DNA of 64,000 nt, taken from assembly GCF_000764305.2 (NCBI RefSeq), contig NW_025941767.1:39323-103322 (forward strand), given 5' to 3'. The position numbers and the translations under genes are program-made. The DNA is from Hyalella azteca. Its lineage: Eukaryota > Arthropoda > Malacostraca > Amphipoda > Hyalellidae. The notes beneath the pieces were generated by a model, which saw nothing but the letters and a program-made list of their open reading frames with translations, was not told where the DNA came from and searched no databases. The stretch's first letter is position 1, and every line of letters begins with the position of its first letter. Shown here one piece after another: positions 11,556-21,984 of this stretch.

Positions 11556-12355
11556 GCAGTTAATGGTGCTGGTGGCAGTTAATGGTGCTGGTGGCAGTTA
11601 ATGGTGCTGGTGGCAGTTAATGGTGCTGGTGGCAGTTAATGGTGCTGGTGGCAGTTAATGGTGCTGGTGGCAGTTAATGGTGCTGGTGGCAGTTAATGGT
11701 GCTGGTGGCAGTTAATGGTGCTGGTGGCAGTTAATGGTGCTGGTGGCAGTTAATGGTGCTGGTGGCAGTTAATGGTGCTGGTGGCAGTTAATGGTGCTGG
11801 TGGCAGTTAATGGTGCTGGTGGCAGTTAATGGTGCTGGTGGCAGTTAATGGTGCTGGTGGCAGTTAATGGTGCTGGTGGCAGTTAATGGTGCTGGTGGCA
11901 GTTAATGGTGCTGGTGGCAGTTAATGGTGCTGGTGGCAGTTAATGGTGCTGGTGGCAGTTAATGGTGCTGGTGGCAGTTAATGGTGCTGGTGGCAGTTAA
12001 TGGTGCTGGTGGCAGTTAATGGTGCTGGTGGCAGTTAATGGTGCTGGTGGCAGTTAATGGTGCTGGTGGCAGTTAATGGTGCTGGTGGCAGTTAATGGTG
12101 CTGGTGGCAGTTAATGGTGCTGGTGGCAGTTAATGGTGCTGGTGGCAGTTAATGGTGCTGGTGGCAGTTAATGGTGCTGGTGGCAGTTAATGGTGCTGGT
12201 GGCAGTTAATGGTGCTGGTGGCAGTTAATGGTGCTGGTGGCAGTTAATGGTGCTGGTGGCAGTTAATGGTGCTGGTGGCAGTTAATGGTGCTGGTGGCAG
12301 TTAATGTTGCTGGTGGCAGTTAATGGTGCTGGTGGCAGTTAATGGTGTTGGTGGC
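11556..12355 (+). repeat. 19-bp minisatellite, about 42 near-perfect copies
   Basis: Unit gcagttaatggtgctggtg. Only the last few copies carry single substitutions (gttgctggtg, ggtgttggtg). Such regularity over 800 bp means recent expansion or assembler extrapolation from a short-read repeat. Confidence 0.95.
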
Positions 12356-12861
12356 AGTGGTGCTTACTTCACCATTAATTATTAAAGGTAACTAGAAAAA
12401 TTTCATCGAAAGCGTCGTTAGGAGATAAAAAATTCTAGTGTTTCCGTCGTGTTCTAGAAACCTAGATATACTCACAGTTCTCTAGGCCATGTAGCTTTCT
12501 ATGTGTACTGTAGTAAAGTAAACTGTAATCAATTGCACTGCAAGGGTAACTGTTACCTACCGTGAATGTATCGTGATATGAATAATGAATAATTTAATTG
12601 TAGTTTAGAATTCGATTGTTCTTGCATCGTTCGGTGTGAAGTGACCACGCAGCACACACATTAAATACGCTACATACAAACACACACGCGCAGACATGCG
12701 TCGTGCAGCGCATGAAACAGAGCGTGAAACAGCGGCGCTGCGTCATCATCCGTCCCGTTGGAAAGCCGTTCAGAGCGTGGAGCATTCATGACGCATGACG
12801 CATGCTCGGCATGCATTACGCATGCCCTGATACTCGCAGTGCCCGACACACAGCATTCTCT
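12356..12861. other. Spacer, nothing supported
   Basis: Overlapping open frames on both strands at 12594-12943 reflect GC-rich acatgcg-type sequence with no splice or domain support. Confidence 0.5.
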
Positions 12862-13165
12862 GGGAGCAGTCAGTCGAAACGTGCAGACACTGCCATGCAC
12901 TGCACTGCAGGGCTATGCACTGCACCTCTCTGCACTGCACTGAACCTCTCTGCATTGCACGGAACTGCTGGGCACTGCAAAGCACGACACTGCACTCCAC
13001 TTTACAACACTGCAATGCACTGTACGAAACTTAAATACACGCCACTGCAATGCACGGCACTGCAAGGCACAGCACTGCACTGTGCAATGCACGGCATGGC
13101 ACTGCAATGTACGGCACTGCCCTGCGCGGTTTTGCACGGCACTGCGCGGAATTGCACGGCACTGT
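12862..13165 (+). repeat. Degenerate GCACTGCA repeat tract
   Basis: About 300 bp built from cactgcaNtgcac/ggcactgca words spaced 10-11 bp. It opens frames in five of six registers (Cys/His/Thr or Gln/Cys/Ser composition), none believable as proteins. Confidence 0.85.
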
Positions 13166-13384
13166 CAAACTCGAGATTTCCTGGTCCCAGGCCCGCTATC
13201 GTTGTCCTCCGTCCCCATGCAGGCCGTCGATAGGCCCCGCCACCGAAGCTCGGAGGTAACGTTGAACGTGACCACCGTGCAACTGCCGTCATTTGAGCCA
13301 GCTGATGCCCTTAGTTAGGGCAGCTGATGCCCTCAGTTAGCCAACTGATGTAAAATACTGTTGCTTTCTACTGCCGAGGAGAGA

Positions 13385-14255
13385 GGGGCATGAATGAATT
13401 TTCCGGGATGTTGCTCAAAAACGCATCCAGTCGTCTCTTGAATGTCTCAAGAGAGAACTCCCCTCGTCTCAGCTACTTTGGCAAAACAATTAACAGCCTC
13501 GATCCCGCTGCGAGAAGAAATCCCTACCGCAGTAACTCTGGCCGCGGCGCTGTTGTTCAATGTGGTATCCGGCAAACTCTCCCTCTCCTTCTATCCTGAA
13601 AAGTCGCTATCCAGTAAAGTCCTGTTCGTAAAGTCCCTCATCCCGCTGATCGTGGAAGTGAAAGTCCGCTGCACTGCCTCCAGTTTCTGCACCAGGCCCG
13701 CCTTGAGCGAAGTCCAAAGCTGGCAGCAGTACTTCAGAATTGGGAGTGCGAGGACTCTAAAAAGGGTAATCATTGCTGCCGATTTTACTGTTCCAAATAT
13801 TAGCACAATCCACCCAACTATTTCCTCGATGTGGTCATCAAACGTAGCTTTGGTACCCATTAAAACTGCGAGATCACGAACAAGTTGCTTCTCCATAATT
13901 TCTGTGCCATCCTATGCCTAGTAGCATGCAGCATCCCAACCTCCATACCAATTGTGTATTTCATTACTTCAAACTTGGTGCCGTTGAATTGCATAGCATT
14001 CACTAGGGCCTTATCGTAGATTGTCGACAAGTCATCCTGTAACCTCTCGCTGATGACGTCATCTGTGATCCTCATCAGCAATTTTGTATCGTCTGCATAT
14101 GACGATGTAGAAGCTTGGGTGAATTCCTCAGCTTGCTAAAGCTAGAGAACCTCATGGTCAACTTTGTCAAATGCTTTAGCAAAGTCTAGGTATATCACGT
14201 CCACGCCAGCTCCCTCCTCCAGCTGGGCCACCAGACGGTGATGGTGCTCCAGTAA
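13385..14255 (-). mobile_element. LINE (Jockey/CR1-like) ORF2 fragment with internal deletion
   Basis: Read on the minus strand from 14255: GVDVIYLDFAKAFDKVDHEV (reverse-transcriptase motif A region), then SYADDTKLLMR (catalytic YADD box, 14068-14100 area), then RDLAVLMGTKATFDDHI, LPILKYCCQLW and LEAVQRTFTSTISGM, and near 13430 FKRRLDAFLSNIPENS, the usual LINE ORF2 C-terminus. The order is right, but the block between motif A and YADD (normally carrying GVPQGSV) is missing and stops and frame changes occur, so the copy is dead. The clade is assigned from motifs only. Confidence 0.85.
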
Positions 14256-14397
14256 CTGTCACACATAGGAACGATTTTTCCGAAAACAATGTTAACCGTT
14301 ATTGTTCAGTTCCGTTACTTCTATAAACTGGATAAGCCCCTGGCCAAGCCCCGTAGTATCCTGTGTTGATTTTCAATTCCAATTGTCGCATACACTT

Positions 14398-14642
14398 CTA
14401 CAAACGTGCACATGTAGCGTTGCCAGACGTGCGCATGTAACGTTGCCAGACGTGCACATGGAGCGTTGCCAGACGTGCGCATGTAGCGTTGCCAGACGCG
14501 CGCATGTAGCGTTGCCAGACGTGCGCATGTAGCGTTGCCAGACGTGCGCATGTAGCGTTGCCAGACGTGCGCATGTAACGTTGCCAGACGTGCGCATGTA
14601 GCGTTGCCAGACTTGCGCATGTAGCGTTGCCATACGTGCGCT
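14398..14642 (+). repeat. 23-bp minisatellite, about 10 copies
   Basis: Unit gcatgtagcgttgccagacg + tgc, with variants (cac for cgc, taacg for tagcg). It generates long Ala/Thr/His/Arg-rich frames on both strands. Confidence 0.95.
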
Positions 14643-14649
14643 AATAAAT

Positions 14650-14891
14650 TGTTCCCTTAATTTTTCCCCCGTTTCTTCCCCCTGCTCTTGTTCCCCCTTT
14701 TCTTCTCACTGTTCTTGTTCCTTTAATTGTTTCCCTGCTCTTGTTCCCCCGTTTCTTCCCGCTGTTCTTGTTGCCTTAATTGTTTCCCCTGTTCTTGTTG
14801 CCTTAATTGTTTCCCCTGTTCTTGTTGCCTTGATAGGCTTCATAGTTCCCCCATTCTCTTTTTCCCCCGTTTCTTCCCCCTGCTCTTGTTC
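14650..14891 (+). repeat. Pyrimidine-rich repeat, units of about 28 bp and longer
   Basis: Repeats of ccctgttcttgttgcctta + attgtttc, flanked by tttcccccgtttcttccccctg blocks. It abuts the first embedded sequencing adapter. Confidence 0.85.
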
Positions 14892-14929
14892 CTGTCTCTT
14901 ATACACATCTAGATGTGTATAAGAGACAG
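14892..14929. other. Embedded Nextera mate-pair junction adapter (artefact)
   Basis: A 38-bp perfect palindrome made of the Tn5 mosaic end (CTGTCTCTTATACACATCT) fused to its reverse complement. This is the circularisation junction adapter of Nextera mate-pair libraries, not host DNA. Confidence 0.97.
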
Positions 14930-15511
14930 GCTCTATACACGGATGTGTAGCAGCTCTATACACGGATGTGTAGCAGCTCTATACACGGATGTGTAGCAGC
15001 TCTATACACGGATGTGTAGCAGCTCTATACACGGATGTGTAGCAGCTCTATACACGGATGTGTAGCAGCTCTATACACGGATGTGTAGCAGCTCTATACA
15101 CGGATGTGTAGCAGCTCTATACACGGATGTGTAGCAGCTCTATACACGGATGTGTAGCAGCTCTATACACGGATGTGTAGCAGCTCTATACACGGATGTG
15201 TAGCAGCTCTATACACGGATGTGTAGCAGCTCTATACACGGATGTGTAGCAGCTCTATACACGGATGTGTAGCAGCTCTATACACGGATGTGTAGCAGCT
15301 CTATACACGGATGTGTAGCAGCTCTATACACGGATGTGTAGCAGCTCTATACACGGATGTGTAGCAGCTCTATACACGGATGTGTAGCAGCTCTATACAC
15401 GGATGTGTAGCAGCTCTATACACGGATGTGTAGCAGCTCTATACACGGATGTGTAGCAGCTCTATACACGGATGTGTAGCAGCTCTATACACGGATGTGT
15501 AGCAGCTCTAT
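14930..15511 (+). repeat. 23-bp minisatellite between two adapters, about 25 perfect copies
   Basis: Unit gctctatacacggatgtgta + gca, identical throughout. It begins at the base after one adapter and ends at a single N (15512), 11 bp before the next adapter. The unit core TATACAC-gg-ATGTGTA resembles the adapter core TATACAC-atctag-ATGTGTA, so assembler confusion between the two is possible. Confidence 0.9.
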
Positions 15512-15523
15512 NCGGTACAACAG

Positions 15524-15559
15524 CTGTCTCTTATACACATCTAGATGTGTATAAGAGAC
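15524..15559. other. Embedded Nextera junction adapter, truncated by 2 bp
   Basis: Same adapter palindrome as at 14892, lacking the last AG (it reads ...agagac then gtgg). The sequence between 15512 (N) and here is only 11 bp. Confidence 0.95.
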
Positions 15560-16318
15560 GTGGAGACGAGACATAGTTTTATAATTTGCTTAACTTGCGT
15601 GGCAATGATTTATATAAAGAACTATGTCACAACTAGTCAAAAAATAATATGCAATATATGACACACGAGATATGCTAGCCAGGATATACAAGACACAAGA
15701 AATACTGTGCAATAAATGCTTGACACGATTTATTAAAAAATAAATATTATATTAGAAATAATAGAACAGAAGTAATGATCAAAAATATCTATGCAGCAAA
15801 TACTAGACTATAGATACCGTGCAAAAAGTTCTGTAAAAAGGACCATGCAATTATAATATCAGATTTCCTTGTTGCATACATTTGATTTTATCCTTTGTAA
15901 ATTATTCGTATTAAATCATTCGTTTTAATAATCTGTCTTTAATTGCCCTTATTTTGTATCTTATTTCTTTACTAATCTTCTTTGAAAATCTTGGGCAGAT
16001 AACCGGCCGCTCTCATTAGGCCACCGATAACGCGGCTATGATAGCCATTTTGTACATAATCGACTTAATAAAATAATTCAATCAAGTTAATTTACTCAAT
16101 ATAATTAATTAGTGACTAATACTGGCTGTGACTCATCATAAATATTTCGTGTTTAACAAGCATCTTATCACTTTTCCTTGTATCGTAATTTTTGCGTGAA
16201 TTTTGCTAAAGATGAAACCTTTTTGTGATTTTGTGCACTTGTGAAATTTGAAAATAAAAACTGTTGGAAGAAAATTAGAAAAATATTCTCTGATTTTGTT
16301 TTGGGATTGGAAATGTGG
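15560..16318. other. AT-rich spacer, nothing supported
   Basis: No coding frame or array. The minus frame at 16136-16525 extends in only from the downstream repeat. Confidence 0.55.
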
Positions 16319-16319
16319 N

Positions 16320-16560
16320 ACTGATGCCCTGTAATGCCCACTGATGCCCAATAAGGCCATCTGATGCCCTCTGAGGCCCTCTAGTTGATGCCCAATGAGG
16401 CCCTCTGGTGCCCACTGATGCCCTGTAATGCCCACTGATGCCCTGCAATGCCCACTGATGCCCTGCAATGCCCACTGATGCCCACTGATGCCCTGTAATG
16501 CCCACTGATGCCCTGTAATGCCCACTGATGCCCAATGAGGTCCGCTGATGCCCGCTCATC
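16320..16560 (+). repeat. 20-bp minisatellite, about 12 copies, bounded by an N at 16319
   Basis: Unit tgatgccctgtaatgcccac with variants (aatgagg, ctgagg). On the minus strand it reads GHQWALQGIS in frame; this is a by-product of the array. Confidence 0.9.
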
Positions 16561-17268
16561 AATTTAACATCAACCTGAAATTGCAAAATAAAGAAATGTT
16601 CGGAAGTTCACAAAAATTTCACGCAGTGCAAGAACGTTTGAAATTGAAGAACTTTCTGGTTGAAGAGTAATTAGGCTTTAACTTGTGATTACATATAGAA
16701 CCTGAGTGCCTCATTCTGAACCTTATTTTAATAAATAACCTTGTATGTAATAACTTACATGTAAGTTATAAATAACCTGTCAGTATTAGGTACCGTGAAA
16801 ATTCGCAATCAAAGGGTACAGTTTAGCTATAAATATATGGTTAATAATCCGCCCATAAGTATAGATATAAATAAATATATAACAAAAGTAATTGTGAAAA
16901 CAACAGAACCTATTGGTGGTGATCCTAACTCGCGACTCACCAACTTGTTCATCTTGGCATCCAAGTCTACATAACACAACAAACTTCAACATTGATATAT
17001 GTTCATGTATGCGGCAAATTTGTGTGCGGTCACTCCCTATTGTAACACTAAATGTCAATCAATTAACCCCGGTAAGAAATTATCCGGTAGTTTGACTACC
17101 TCTTCTCTTTGTAAAGCAATTTCATCTGAGGGAAAGAACGATGCTCCTAGACGCCCCCGGCGCCTGTTCTCCACCTCTTCTGTTATCGTCAAAAGTCGAT
17201 AAATAATCCCTCTAATAAATTCCCTACTTTTTGAGATCATTTTTCTAAGCAAATCAACTTCAAACTAG
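16561..17268. other. Intronic DNA with a partial duplicate of the exon 2 start
   Basis: Sequence around 17134-17180 (gatgctcctagacgcccc..., encoding NDAPRRPRRLFSTSS in the + frame) resembles 17270-17320 (gatgcccctagacgcccctc..., PLDAPRRLFPSRR). It may be a decayed tandem copy of the exon 2 start. A 20-bp perfect palindrome lies at 16750-16769. Confidence 0.5.
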
Positions 17269-19563
17269 GGATAAAGCGATGCCCCTAGACGCCCCTCGAC
17301 GCCTGTTCCCCAGCAGGAGGTATTCGCCTCTCCCCACGCTGCTGGAGGACGAGCATCAACTTTGTGGTCAGAACCTCCGACTCCAGAAGCAGACAAAACT
17401 ATACGACAGTCGCCAGGACCTGACCAGCATTAATAACGATCTGGTCCATCAACACGATCTTCGTGATACTTCTGCTGGAAGTGTGTCGCCCACCTCTCTA
17501 CGTTGTTCGCCAGTAAAAGGCACTCCTTCTAATGCCAACCCTTCGACATTCCGGAACAGTCCTACACCTCCCAAATATAGTCCTCATTCCTTCAGAAACG
17601 GCTCCTCTACCCCCAGAAACAGCCCATCCACTTCAAATAACAGCCTTTCAATTTCCAGTTACAGCCATCCCACTTCCGGGAACAGCCTTCCTATTTTCAG
17701 TAACAGCTCTTACAATAATGGCCGTCCGAGTTACGATAAAGGCCGTTTAACTTCGAATAATGATCGTTTGGCTTCCGAAAACGGCTATCTGTTCTCTACA
17801 GACAAGCTCCCCACTCAGCCCAACAAATCACCTTTCAACTACCCTTCCACCTCTAAGAATGATTTTTTCGCCGCCAATGTTTTCAACAGCAGCAATTCTT
17901 CTAACGTGGATCGTCATGTTTCAATTTCATCCTACAAATCACCCGTCAAAAGTAGACTCGGCGCATGTAAAGAATCCAACGAGTCTATACCCACCAATAC
18001 GTATCCCCGGCAGATCGGGTTCGTAACCACCGTTACGTGTCCCATTACGAATGGGTCCGAGCCGACCGCAGCGTCTTCTAGACAAAACGAGCCCGTTTCC
18101 ACTGTTACGTATCCGAAGCAAAACGGGTCCGTATCTTCCGTTACGTATCCGAATAAAAACGGGTCCATATCCTCCGTTACGTATCCGGAGCAAAACGGGT
18201 CTGTATCTTCCGTTACGTATCCGAAGAAAAACGGGTCTGTATCTTCCGTTACGTATCCGAAGAAAAACGGGTCCGTATCTTCCGTTACGTATCCGAAGAA
18301 AAACGGGTCCGTATCAGCTGTTACGTATGCCAGTCTGCCCGAACACTCGTTCTCATCGGTTGAAAACACGATAAGAAATTTCAATATTGACCCAGGAAAC
18401 CCAGTAAAAAATTATACAAAAAATGTAATGGACAATTTTAATGCCCCCACTAAATTTCCCCTTCAAATTTCAACCGAAAATACGAGCTTTGACTCAGCTG
18501 GAAATACAAGCCATTACACACTTGGAAGTGAGAGAAAAGATCCATCTCGAAACACGGGTGAAGACCCAGCTGACAATACGTGCAAGGTTTCGTCTGGAAA
18601 TACGGGTAGACCCTCAATTGGGGTCACGGTCAGAAGTTCAAACAAAAATACGGCCACAATATCGTCCGGAAATACGAGCGGAGTCTTTTATGTAAATACT
18701 GGCAAATTTTCGTCAGAAAATACGGGTAAAGTCTCTGCAGGATTTACGATAAAATCGAACAATTTGAGCTCGAAATCATCTTTGGTCCACACACCTGACG
18801 CGATAGTGTCTCAAACCACTGCTCATCGTCTTCCCACACCCCACGGACCAACATCCCTCACTCCCCAGGAGGCTATACCCTCTGACCACCGACCCTCGCC
18901 CAGCAGACGAGCTTCAGGCGACCAAAGTAAAGGCAATTCATCGCCTGTAAGTCGTCCATGTATGAAACACCTCCCGGGTTTACCGCCATCACCGGTCCCC
19001 CGGTCCAGACGCAATAAGGGGGCGTTATACCGTGCAGTGACTGCTCCCCGAAGTGCCTTGAGGTACCAGAGTCTGGACGATGAGGAACCTAAAGGACCCA
19101 AAACTGCTGATCCCTCTGGCAAAGGACCAAAAACGGCTGATCCCCCTGGCAAAGGACCCAAAACTACTGATCCTCCTGACAAAGGACCAAAAACTGCTGA
19201 TCCCCCTGACAAAAGACCCAAAACTGCTGATCCCCCTGACAAAAGACCCAAAACTGCTGATCCCCCTGACAAAGCACCCAAAACTGCTGATCTCTCAGAT
19301 GAGGATCCTGATGCAAGATGTAGGATGAGGAACGGGATGGTTTTGTCCAAAATTACAGAGGAGGACAATTTGGCCGTGAAGAAGACATTGGAGGAAAATT
19401 TTTGCAAAAGAAATGCGATCGATTCTTCGTCGTCCTGGATGAATGAGGCGGATATTCCCCCACAACCCTCTCCCCCGTACACACCCACTCCCCAACGTTC
19501 CCCCTACCCTGGTATTCTTGTCAGCAGTTCGTCAGCCCGTCAAGGCGTCAAGAGACTGACAAG
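17269..19563 (+). CDS. Exon 2 of the CaaX-tailed protein: 765-codon Ser/Asn/Pro-rich cassette
   Basis: One open frame runs from a weak acceptor (caaactag, ends 17268) to a strong donor ACAAG|gtgagt. Entering and leaving in phase 2, it is 2,295 nt = exactly 765 codons, so including or skipping it preserves the frame. The order is: a basic start (APRRLFPSRR); a Ser/Pro/Asn-rich zone (SPTSLRCSPVKG, PPKYSPHSFRN) with many SP/TP sites; about seven 12-residue units around NGSVSSVTYPKK (18080-18330); a Gly-Asn-Thr zone (SGNTG); a Pro/Ser zone; about seven units of KGPKTADPPDKR (19090-19290); and a more complex C-terminal part (ITEEDNLAVKKTLEENF, SSSWMNEADIPPQPSPPY) ending GVKRLTR. The even codon usage and length argue for a real exon. 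It is probably an intrinsically disordered phospho-target; function unknown. Confidence 0.65.
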
Positions 19564-19600
19564 GTGAGTCAAGAGACTGACAAGATGAGTCAAGAGACTA
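19543..19600 (+). repeat. 21-bp tandem triplication across the exon 2 splice donor
   Basis: The block caagagactgacaaggtgag is repeated two more times just downstream (caagagactgacaagatgag, then caagagactaacc). The first copy contains the functional AAG|GTGAGT; the second reads AAGATGAGT and so lacks GT at that spot. Confidence 0.85.
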
Positions 19601-19619
19601 ACCTTGTCTCTTGGTTCTA

Positions 19620-19798
19620 TAAAACTGAGAAAAACCACTGTGACAATTGTCCACAAATTAGTGACTCTTTCTCACCCACAGCACAAGCAGAGAGCGAACA
19701 TAGCACTGATACCCCCATTTGCCGGGTCAAACTGGGTCAGGATGTGTGGGAAAAATTGCATCGCTATTTGGACAATGTTTCGCTCATTTTTCTGAGAG
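19620..19798 (+). mobile_element. Dispersed palindrome-ended element, copy A
   Basis: Contains the family words tagtgactctttctca, gcacaagcagagagcg, tagcactgatac, tttgccgggtcaaactgg, gggtcaggatg, gcatcgctatttggacaa and a terminal ctcatttttctgag. Member of the family described in the findings; no coding capacity. Confidence 0.8.
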
Positions 19799-19872
19799 AT
19801 ATCCACAAGAGATATCCAAGTATGAATCCGCGAGTTCCAAGTATTTTGCATCGATTTTAATTTGCTCCAGCT

Positions 19873-20336
19873 TTCGAAATTATGCCACATTTTCTCCAGT
19901 TAGCGAAATTATGCCACATTTTCTCCATTATCGAAATTATGCCACATTTTCTCCCGTTATCAAAATTGTGCTGCGTTTTCTCCATTTATCGTTATGCCAC
20001 ATTTTCTCCAGTTATCGAAATTATGCCACATTTTCTCCAGTTATCGAAATTATGCCACATTTTCTCCATTATCGAAATTATGCCACATTTTCTCCAGTTA
20101 TCGAAATTATGCCACATTTTCTCCGGTTATCGAAATTATGCCACATTTTCTCCCGTTATCGAAATTATGCCACATTTTCTCCCGTTATCAAAATTGTGCT
20201 ACGTTTTTTCCATTTATCGTTATGCCACATTTTCTCCAGTTATCGAATTTATGCCACATTTTCTCCATTATCGAAATTATGCCACATTTTATCCAGTTAT
20301 CGAAATTATGCCACATTTTCTCCGGTTTCAAAACAT
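19873..20336 (+). repeat. 29-bp minisatellite with higher-order structure, about 17 copies
   Basis: Unit cgaaattatgccacattttc + tccagttat. Variant copies (caaaattgtgctgcgttttc, ccatttatcgttatgcc) recur at regular distance, giving a higher-order repeat of about 215-220 bp present twice. Frames in all three + registers are by-products. Confidence 0.9.
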
Positions 20337-20345
20337 TACGACGTA

Positions 20346-20860
20346 ATATTACGGCAAAAATATTACGACGAAACATTCGGGGAACATTCACGTGAACTCC
20401 ACGCAAGTACACAAACAGTATGACAACCCTGACAATCTGACAACTCCGACTTTTTGACGACCCTGACCATCTGGCGACCCTGACCCTCTGGTGACCCTGA
20501 GCACTCCCAGCACAGCATTACACCACAATACGGTTCCACAGCACCACAGCACGGTACCAGCGAAGAAAAAAAAGAACAATAATAAAATTCATGAAAAACG
20601 TCTAACGCCATCATACGTTTTACGAAAATTCATGCAAAATCCTACGATGGAGTCACGAGGTTGTAGAATACGGCAAAATATTACGACAAACATTCGGGGA
20701 ACATTCACGTGAACCCCACCTATGTACACGAACAGTATGACGACCCTGACCATCTGACAACTCCGACCCTCTGGCGACCCTGAGCACTCCCAGCACAGCA
20801 TTACACCACAATACGGTTCCACAGCACCACAGCACGGTACCACAGCACCTCAGCACGGTA
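20346..20860 (+). repeat. Direct duplication of a block of about 200 bp
   Basis: Sequence from about 20350 to 20555 (tattacgacgaaacattcgg, gaacattcacgtgaac, agcactcccagcacagcatt) returns at about 20670-20840 with scattered differences. Between the two copies is an A-rich linker (gaagaaaaaaaagaac). Confidence 0.85.
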
Positions 20861-21018
20861 CCACAGTACCACAGCACGGTACCACAGTACCACAGCACGG
20901 TACCACAGCACCACAGCACGGTACCACAGCACCACAGCACGGTACAACAGCACCACAGCGCGGTACCACAGCACCACAGCACGGTACCACAACACCACAG
21001 CACAGTACCACAGCACGG
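20812..21018 (+). repeat. 21-bp minisatellite, about 9 copies
   Basis: Unit acagcaccacagcacggtac + c, grown out of the end of the preceding duplicated block, which carries one copy at its end. On the minus strand it reads as Cys/Val/Gly-rich frames, not real proteins. Confidence 0.9.
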
Positions 21019-21089
21019 CAGGTCGGGGTCGTCGCGGCCGGCAATATTGATCGCACTGCGCCACAGCGACCGTGTGGGGAACCCCCCCA

Positions 21090-21195
21090 CCCCCACGTGT
21101 GGGGAACACCCCCTTCCCCCACGTGTGGGGAGACCACGTGAGGGGAGTCGTCCTCTCCCCACGTGAGGGGAGACGTCCTCTCCCCACGTGGGGGG
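21090..21195. promoter_or_regulatory. Array of five CACGTG E-boxes
   Basis: CACGTG occurs at 21094, 21120, 21135, 21160 and 21185, each inside a near-palindromic cccCACGTGaggg/CACGTGtgggg context. CACGTG is the canonical bHLH (Myc/Max, Clock/Cycle, USF) site. It may simply be a 25-bp minisatellite; regulatory use is inference. Confidence 0.5.
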
Positions 21196-21295
21196 AGGCT
21201 GTGCTGTGGCTAATCAGTGACTGTCTTTTATTTTCCTATCAATGACTCAGTTATTAAAGACATAGAATGTTATGTTATTATGACCATGTAGCTTA

Positions 21296-21540
21296 TATAT
21301 CACTTAATGTCGTAAATAACTCTATGAGTAATAAACGACATGAGGTATTAAAATAATATGAGTAATAATTAATATTAAATAATATTTATTACTCAATATG
21401 AGTAATAAACGACATGAAGTATTAAAATAATATGAGTACCGGTAATAATTTGTAGTCAATAATATTTATTACTCAATATGAGTAATAAAAAGACATAAGT
21501 GATATGAATAATAAACGACATATGTGAAATAAAAAAAATA
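21296..21540 (+). repeat. AT-rich repeat with atgagtaataaacgacat units
   Basis: Three to four copies of a unit of about 65-75 bp with atatgagtaataaacgacat and aataatatttattactcaat. The latter is partly inverted relative to the former (tgagtaataa vs ttattactca), so the tract can form hairpins. Confidence 0.75.
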
Positions 21541-21587
21541 AATTTTATTGAAAATATGGCTCGTAATTAATATATTTTATCAGCCCA

Positions 21588-21774
21588 CACTCAAAAAACG
21601 AATGTGTCATTTTCACATTGCCTAAATTGTGACACACTCACTCACCGACAGCACGAGAAGTGACGTGACGAATCACGGATACGCCCTTTTTACTGGACCA
21701 AACTGTGTCAGGATGACCCACGCAAGGCAAAGCGTGCATCGCTATTAGGACATTTTGACTCATTTCTATGAGTG
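21588..21774 (+). mobile_element. Dispersed palindrome-ended element, copy B
   Basis: Ends are cactca...tgagtg. Internal words: aaattgtgacacactc, gacagcacgagaag, ggaccaaactgtgtcagg, atgacccacgcaagg, gtgcatcgctattaggacat. Near-complete member (187 bp). Confidence 0.85.
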
Positions 21775-21984
21775 ACAGCGCAGTTATAACAATAACCTAG
21801 TCTATAACAATAAAGGTTATGTCAACGAAATTTAAATAAAATCAAGTAATTTCCTAGCCACAATATCCAGCTCTAATTACGTCAATAATGGTATTAATTA
21901 ATGCTGTTTTGATATGTCCATAAAAATACGGGCAAATACTTCAATAGGAGTATTGACCTCTTATTAATGACGTAACAAATTTGT

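Noticed and set aside
12594..13318. Many overlapping frames rich in Cys, His and Thr
   Set aside because: Caused by the GCACTGCA repeat; open in nearly every register on both strands.
14892..14929. Perfect 38-bp inverted repeat that looks like a transposon terminus or a CRISPR-like palindrome
   Set aside because: It is the Nextera mate-pair junction adapter, present four times with unrelated flanks.
14930..15511. Regular 23-bp repeats resembling a CRISPR array
   Set aside because: The units are directly adjacent with no variable spacers; it is a minisatellite. The same holds for all other arrays in the window.
18823..19488. Minus-strand frame of 221 residues opposite exon 2
   Set aside because: Shadow of the Lys/Pro/Asp 36-bp coding repeat on the + strand; composition (GGSAVLGPLS) is the reverse reading of that repeat.
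20653..21187. Overlapping minus-strand Cys/Val/Gly frames of up to 169 residues
   Set aside because: Product of the 21-bp cagcaccacagcacggtac repeat, seen in three registers.
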